Source: Candidatus Cloacimonadota bacterium (GTDB taxonomy: Bacteria > Cloacimonadota > Cloacimonadia > Cloacimonadales > Cloacimonadaceae). Taken from it: a stretch of 45,446 bases of DNA. The stretch is from assembly GCA_012522935.1 (NCBI GenBank), contig JAAYJN010000046.1, positions 1-45,446 of the forward strand, written 5' to 3'. Below, one piece after another: positions 43,194 to 45,446 of the stretch (positions within the stretch are counted from its first letter, which is position 1; every line of letters begins with the position of its first letter). The notes beneath the pieces were generated by a model that had not been told where the DNA came from, searched no databases, and worked only from the letters and a program-made list of their open reading frames with translations. The position numbers and the translations under genes are program-made.

Positions 43194-44622
43194 CTGTTCC
43201 TCCCTGTTGTTTGATGCGGCTTGCCGGCCTCTTGGGTTTCACGTTTGTGGGTTCCACCACGATTTGTAAGAGTTTTGCACTGTCTTCACTTGCCAATACG
43301 CGCGCATCCACGCGGTGCCCCACCACCCACAGGATCTTTTCCCCGTCACACAGGATGGGAACCTGGTCTCTGAGGCGCTTGGGCACTTTTATATCTATAA
43401 AAAAGTCTTTTAGTTTCTTGGTTTGCGTCATGCCGGCGGGGATGAATCTATCCCCCGGTTCACGCATCCGTATCTGCAGCGGCCACTGGATATTCTCGCT
43501 ATTCAGAACCACCCGGTTGGGGTCATACATGGTAACCCGTGGCAAAATCCTGATATGCTTGAAAATGAATCTGTAATTGCCATACACCACGCGGGAACGG
43601 TCTTCCTCCACGCTCACGGGCTCCCAATCACAAGGCGGCTGGTCTCCATCCTGAAAGCTGAGGACGTTGTACTCACGCAGGGCAATCACATTGTTTTGCA
43701 GGTCCAGGCTGGCGCTGCCATCGCCTTCCATCAGTTGCAACACGCCATCAAAGCTGTGGTAAAAGAAATCCTGAAAGGCTCCGCTCACGCTCTGATATGC
43801 CTGCTTGAAGAGATAGTAAAGCTCGATGCGCGAAATCTTTTGCAGGGCGGGTATCTCAAAGCTGATGCTGTCTGTCTCCGCCTTGTTGGCAAGTTTTTTG
43901 TACAAAGCCTGTGCCTGCAGCACGAAGTATTCATCCGCATCAGCCAGGATGCCGCTCTGACGCTGCAATTTGTGCACAAGGTCCGCACTATAATTCTGTT
44001 GCAGATAGGGTATCAGCTCCAGCCTGATGAGGTTGCGGCGAAAACCGGTATCCATATTGGTGGCATCCTCATTCCACAGCACGCCCTCATCTTTGAGCAT
44101 CTCCCGCAATTCCTCCCTGCCAAAATCCAAGAGCGGATGCAACACCTTGCCCTGATCGGCTTTGATGCCAGCCAGGCCGCCGATGCCACAGCCGCGCAAC
44201 ATGTTCATCAACACGGTTTCAGCCTGGTCATCACGCTGGTGACCCAGGAGGATATAATCAAAACGATACATCTTCAGAAGCTGGAACAATGCACCAAAGC
44301 GCTCGTTACGGGCGCGGTTTTCCAGGTCGGCACCCGGCTTTATCTTTACCTTGCGCACGATCACGGGAACGTTTAAACGCAGACACAAATCCCTCACCAG
44401 CTCTTCATCGGCATCGCTGGCTGCTCCACGCAATCCATGATTTACGTGGCAGCAGAGCAGGGTGATGGGAAAGTGGGATCGCAAACGTGCCAGCAAGCAC
44501 AAAAGCGCCACTGAATCCGATCCACCGGACACAGCCAAAAGCAGCTTGTCACCAATGGCAAATAAACCACTGTCCATGATATGCTTATGTAGCTTTTCCA
44601 AGCATCTTTCCAAGGCAGACAT
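43153..44622 (-). CDS. tilS: tRNA(Ile)-lysidine synthase
   Basis: A 489-residue enzyme that converts the wobble cytidine of the AUA-reading isoleucine tRNA to lysidine using ATP and lysine. The PP-loop SGGSDS is at 32-37. The N-terminal ATPase domain is followed by a central TilS region and a C-terminal lysidine synthase domain (RFIPAGMTQTKKLKDFFID around 405-425). The length suits the longer two-domain type. GGAG lies 5 bases before the ATG. It is the first gene of the operon, with a TTGACA promoter candidate upstream. Its last 41 bases overlap hpt, and the overlap encodes the protein end DESDEFGYFGSPF. Confidence 0.93.
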   Translation of the reverse strand: MSALERCLEKLHKHIMDSGLFAIGDKLLLAVSGGSDSVALLCLLARLRSHFPITLLCCHVNHGLRGAASDADEELVRDLCLRLNVPVIVRKVKIKPGADLENRARNERFGALFQLLKMYRFDYILLGHQRDDQAETVLMNMLRGCGIGGLAGIKADQGKVLHPLLDFGREELREMLKDEGVLWNEDATNMDTGFRRNLIRLELIPYLQQNYSADLVHKLQRQSGILADADEYFVLQAQALYKKLANKAETDSISFEIPALQKISRIELYYLFKQAYQSVSGAFQDFFYHSFDGVLQLMEGDGSASLDLQNNVIALREYNVLSFQDGDQPPCDWEPVSVEEDRSRVVYGNYRFIFKHIRILPRVTMYDPNRVVLNSENIQWPLQIRMREPGDRFIPAGMTQTKKLKDFFIDIKVPKRLRDQVPILCDGEKILWVVGHRVDARVLASEDSAKLLQIVVEPTNVKPKRPASRIKQQGGTDESDEFGYFGSPF

Positions 44623-44656
44623 CTATGCTCCAACTCTTTATATTTTCAGAAAAGTA

Positions 44657-44684
44657 AGTTTTTTAGAGAGGCTGGGATTGTCAA
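44657..44684 (-). promoter_or_regulatory. TTGACA promoter candidate for the tilS operon
   Basis: TTGACA (44679-44684), a 16-base spacer, then AAAACT (44657-44662). It would leave a leader of about 30 bases with the GGAG site. There is no TATAAT-like box. Confidence 0.4.
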
Positions 44685-44918
44685 GTGAAAAGGTGAAAGT
44701 GAGCTGTGAAAAGGAAGTAAACCCCGCAAATATATTTTTCACAGACCAGCGGGTGCCGCATATAAAGCTGTGGCTCATACATCAAAAATCCCATTATCAC
44801 GATCTTTACAGCTCCCCCCAATCCCCCTGACACAAACAATGGACATAAACCTATGGTAACATTGGCTTTAGCAGGCTTTTATTACACTATCCAGCGAACA
44901 CAGCGAGCTACCTCGAGG

Positions 44919-44947
44919 CCCCCTATTCCCTGACCCCTGGAACCTGA
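44919..44947 (+). repeat. Degenerate heptanucleotide repeat array
   Basis: Reads as CCCCTAT, TCCCTGA, CCCCTGG, AACCTGA. Related to the arrays at 15431-15466 and 15734-15760. An AGCGAACACAGCGAGC stretch lies just before it. Confidence 0.5.
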
Positions 44948-44978
44948 TCTATAAATGCTGTAAGCTATTCTTTAACAA

Positions 44979-45075
44979 CCGGTTAAAACCGGTGGAACTC
45001 CCGGCTGAAGCCCAGGAGATACGAGGGACGCTGGACCACCGGCTAAAGCCTGTGTTACCAGATGGTTACAGCCTT
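44979..45075 (+). repeat. Palindromic CCGGCTAAAGCCGG-type repeat cluster
   Basis: Three clear units, at 44979-44995 (CCGGTTAAAACCGGTGG), 45000-45016 (CCCGGCTGAAGCCCAGG) and 45036-45054 (CCACCGGCTAAAGCCTGTG). A decayed fourth lies near 45059-45075. Each unit is a small inverted repeat around AAA or GAA. Similar units are common in other bacterial intergenic DNA. Confidence 0.55.
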
Positions 45076-45237
45076 CTATCAGCACGGCAGCCACAACCTC
45101 CACTGTCTCCCAAGCTATCCGCAAGCTGGACACTTCATATTATATCATTGCAAGTCTTGCTTCATCTGTAGCTGGTCTTCTCAAACCTTAAAACTAATCT
45201 TACCGAAACTTAATCAAGGCTGGCAATTATATTTTCA

Positions 45238-45265
45238 TTGACAATCACCTGCGCTTTGCAAACCT
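45238..45265 (+). promoter_or_regulatory. TTGACA promoter candidate for the right-edge gene
   Basis: TTGACA (45238-45243), a 16-base spacer, then AAACCT (45260-45265). It is so close to the ATG at 45273 that the transcript would be leaderless or nearly so, which would explain the absence of a ribosome binding site. Confidence 0.35.
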
Positions 45266-45272
45266 GTATCTC

Positions 45273-45446
45273 ATGTCTCAAAAAGCTACTTTTCTGATTG
45301 TTTTTATCCTGCTATTTTGGCTGTTGGCAGGGCAAGCATTTGCCCAGGTGATATCCCAGCCAACGCGGGCAATGCTGTATTCTGCGGCAGTTCCCGGAGG
45401 GGGGCAGCTTTATAACCGCGAGTGGATCAAAGCAGGAGTGGTGATG
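45273..45446 (+). CDS. DUF5683-like exported protein, truncated by window edge
   Basis: The first 58 codons of a gene that continues beyond the window. Residues 1-24 are a signal peptide (ending AFA). The following stretch RAMLYSAAVPGGGQLYNREW resembles the start of DUF5683-type proteins (A-x-x-S-A-x-x-P-G-x-G-Q-x-Y-N), which are found mainly in FCB-group bacteria and have no known function. No ribosome binding site is visible. The family call rests on this short motif only. Confidence 0.65.
   Translation, partial: MSQKATFLIVFILLFWLLAGQAFAQVISQPTRAMLYSAAVPGGGQLYNREWIKAGVVM

Larger units (their letters stand above)
44623..45272. other. Divergent intergenic region with repeats
   Basis: A 650 bp gap between tilS (leftward) and the right-edge gene (rightward). 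It holds both promoter candidates, a heptanucleotide array (44919-44947) and CCGGCTAAAGCC-type units (44979-45075). No coding frame with a convincing start or composition was seen. Confidence 0.5.

Overview
The window reads as a bacterium of the Fibrobacterota-Chlorobiota-Bacteroidota (FCB) group, most likely a member of Cloacimonadota. This is inferred from three giant secreted proteins built from FCB-style beta modules, a secreted endonuclease I with lamin-tail and Ig modules, a PDZ plus DUF512 radical-SAM-like protein, a tricorn-like S41 protease and a sodium-pump decarboxylase beta subunit. No rRNA, tRNA, CRISPR array or insertion sequence was seen, so the phylum assignment is tentative.

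Layout. Positions 1-19081 hold three tandem minus-strand paralogues of 2380, 2157 and 1118 residues. Each has a signal peptide, and each is separated from the next by about 900 bp of repeat-rich non-coding DNA. Positions 19749-25099 hold a plus-strand pair: a secreted endonuclease I fused to many beta modules, then 8 bases later a PAS sensor kinase whose expected phosphoacceptor histidine is an arginine. Positions 25143-30927 form a minus-strand group: oadB-like pump subunit, cytidine deaminase, cell-wall amidase, DUF512 protein, and a phosphonate or phosphate binding lipoprotein with its ABC ATPase (no permease). After a 278 bp repeat-bearing gap, 31206-44622 is one tightly packed minus-strand operon: tilS, hpt, ftsH, hslV, hslU, pgeF, fapA-like, tricorn-like protease, TPR protein, manA. 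Neighbouring genes in it mostly overlap or abut. A truncated plus-strand secreted-protein gene runs off the right edge.

How the parts fit. The tilS-to-manA operon is housekeeping and proteostasis (tRNA lysidine, purine salvage, membrane and cytosolic AAA+ proteases, an exported giant protease). The left half is the accessory, exported part: modular adhesin-like proteins and a nuclease that share a C-terminal Fn3-like domain, which may be an export or anchoring signal.

Best candidate for something undescribed: the non-coding DNA upstream of the two largest paralogues (about 7565-7944 and 14963-15330) is conserved in sequence, in distance to the start codon (TTGACA boxes 511 and 513 bases upstream) and in three hairpins, including one G-C to A-T compensatory pair. 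This looks like a long structured leader RNA. Other notable signals are a 65-nt hairpin repeat found twice, heptanucleotide repeats that encode the last residues of the third giant protein, a LexA-like palindrome in front of the nuclease, and the degenerate kinase.
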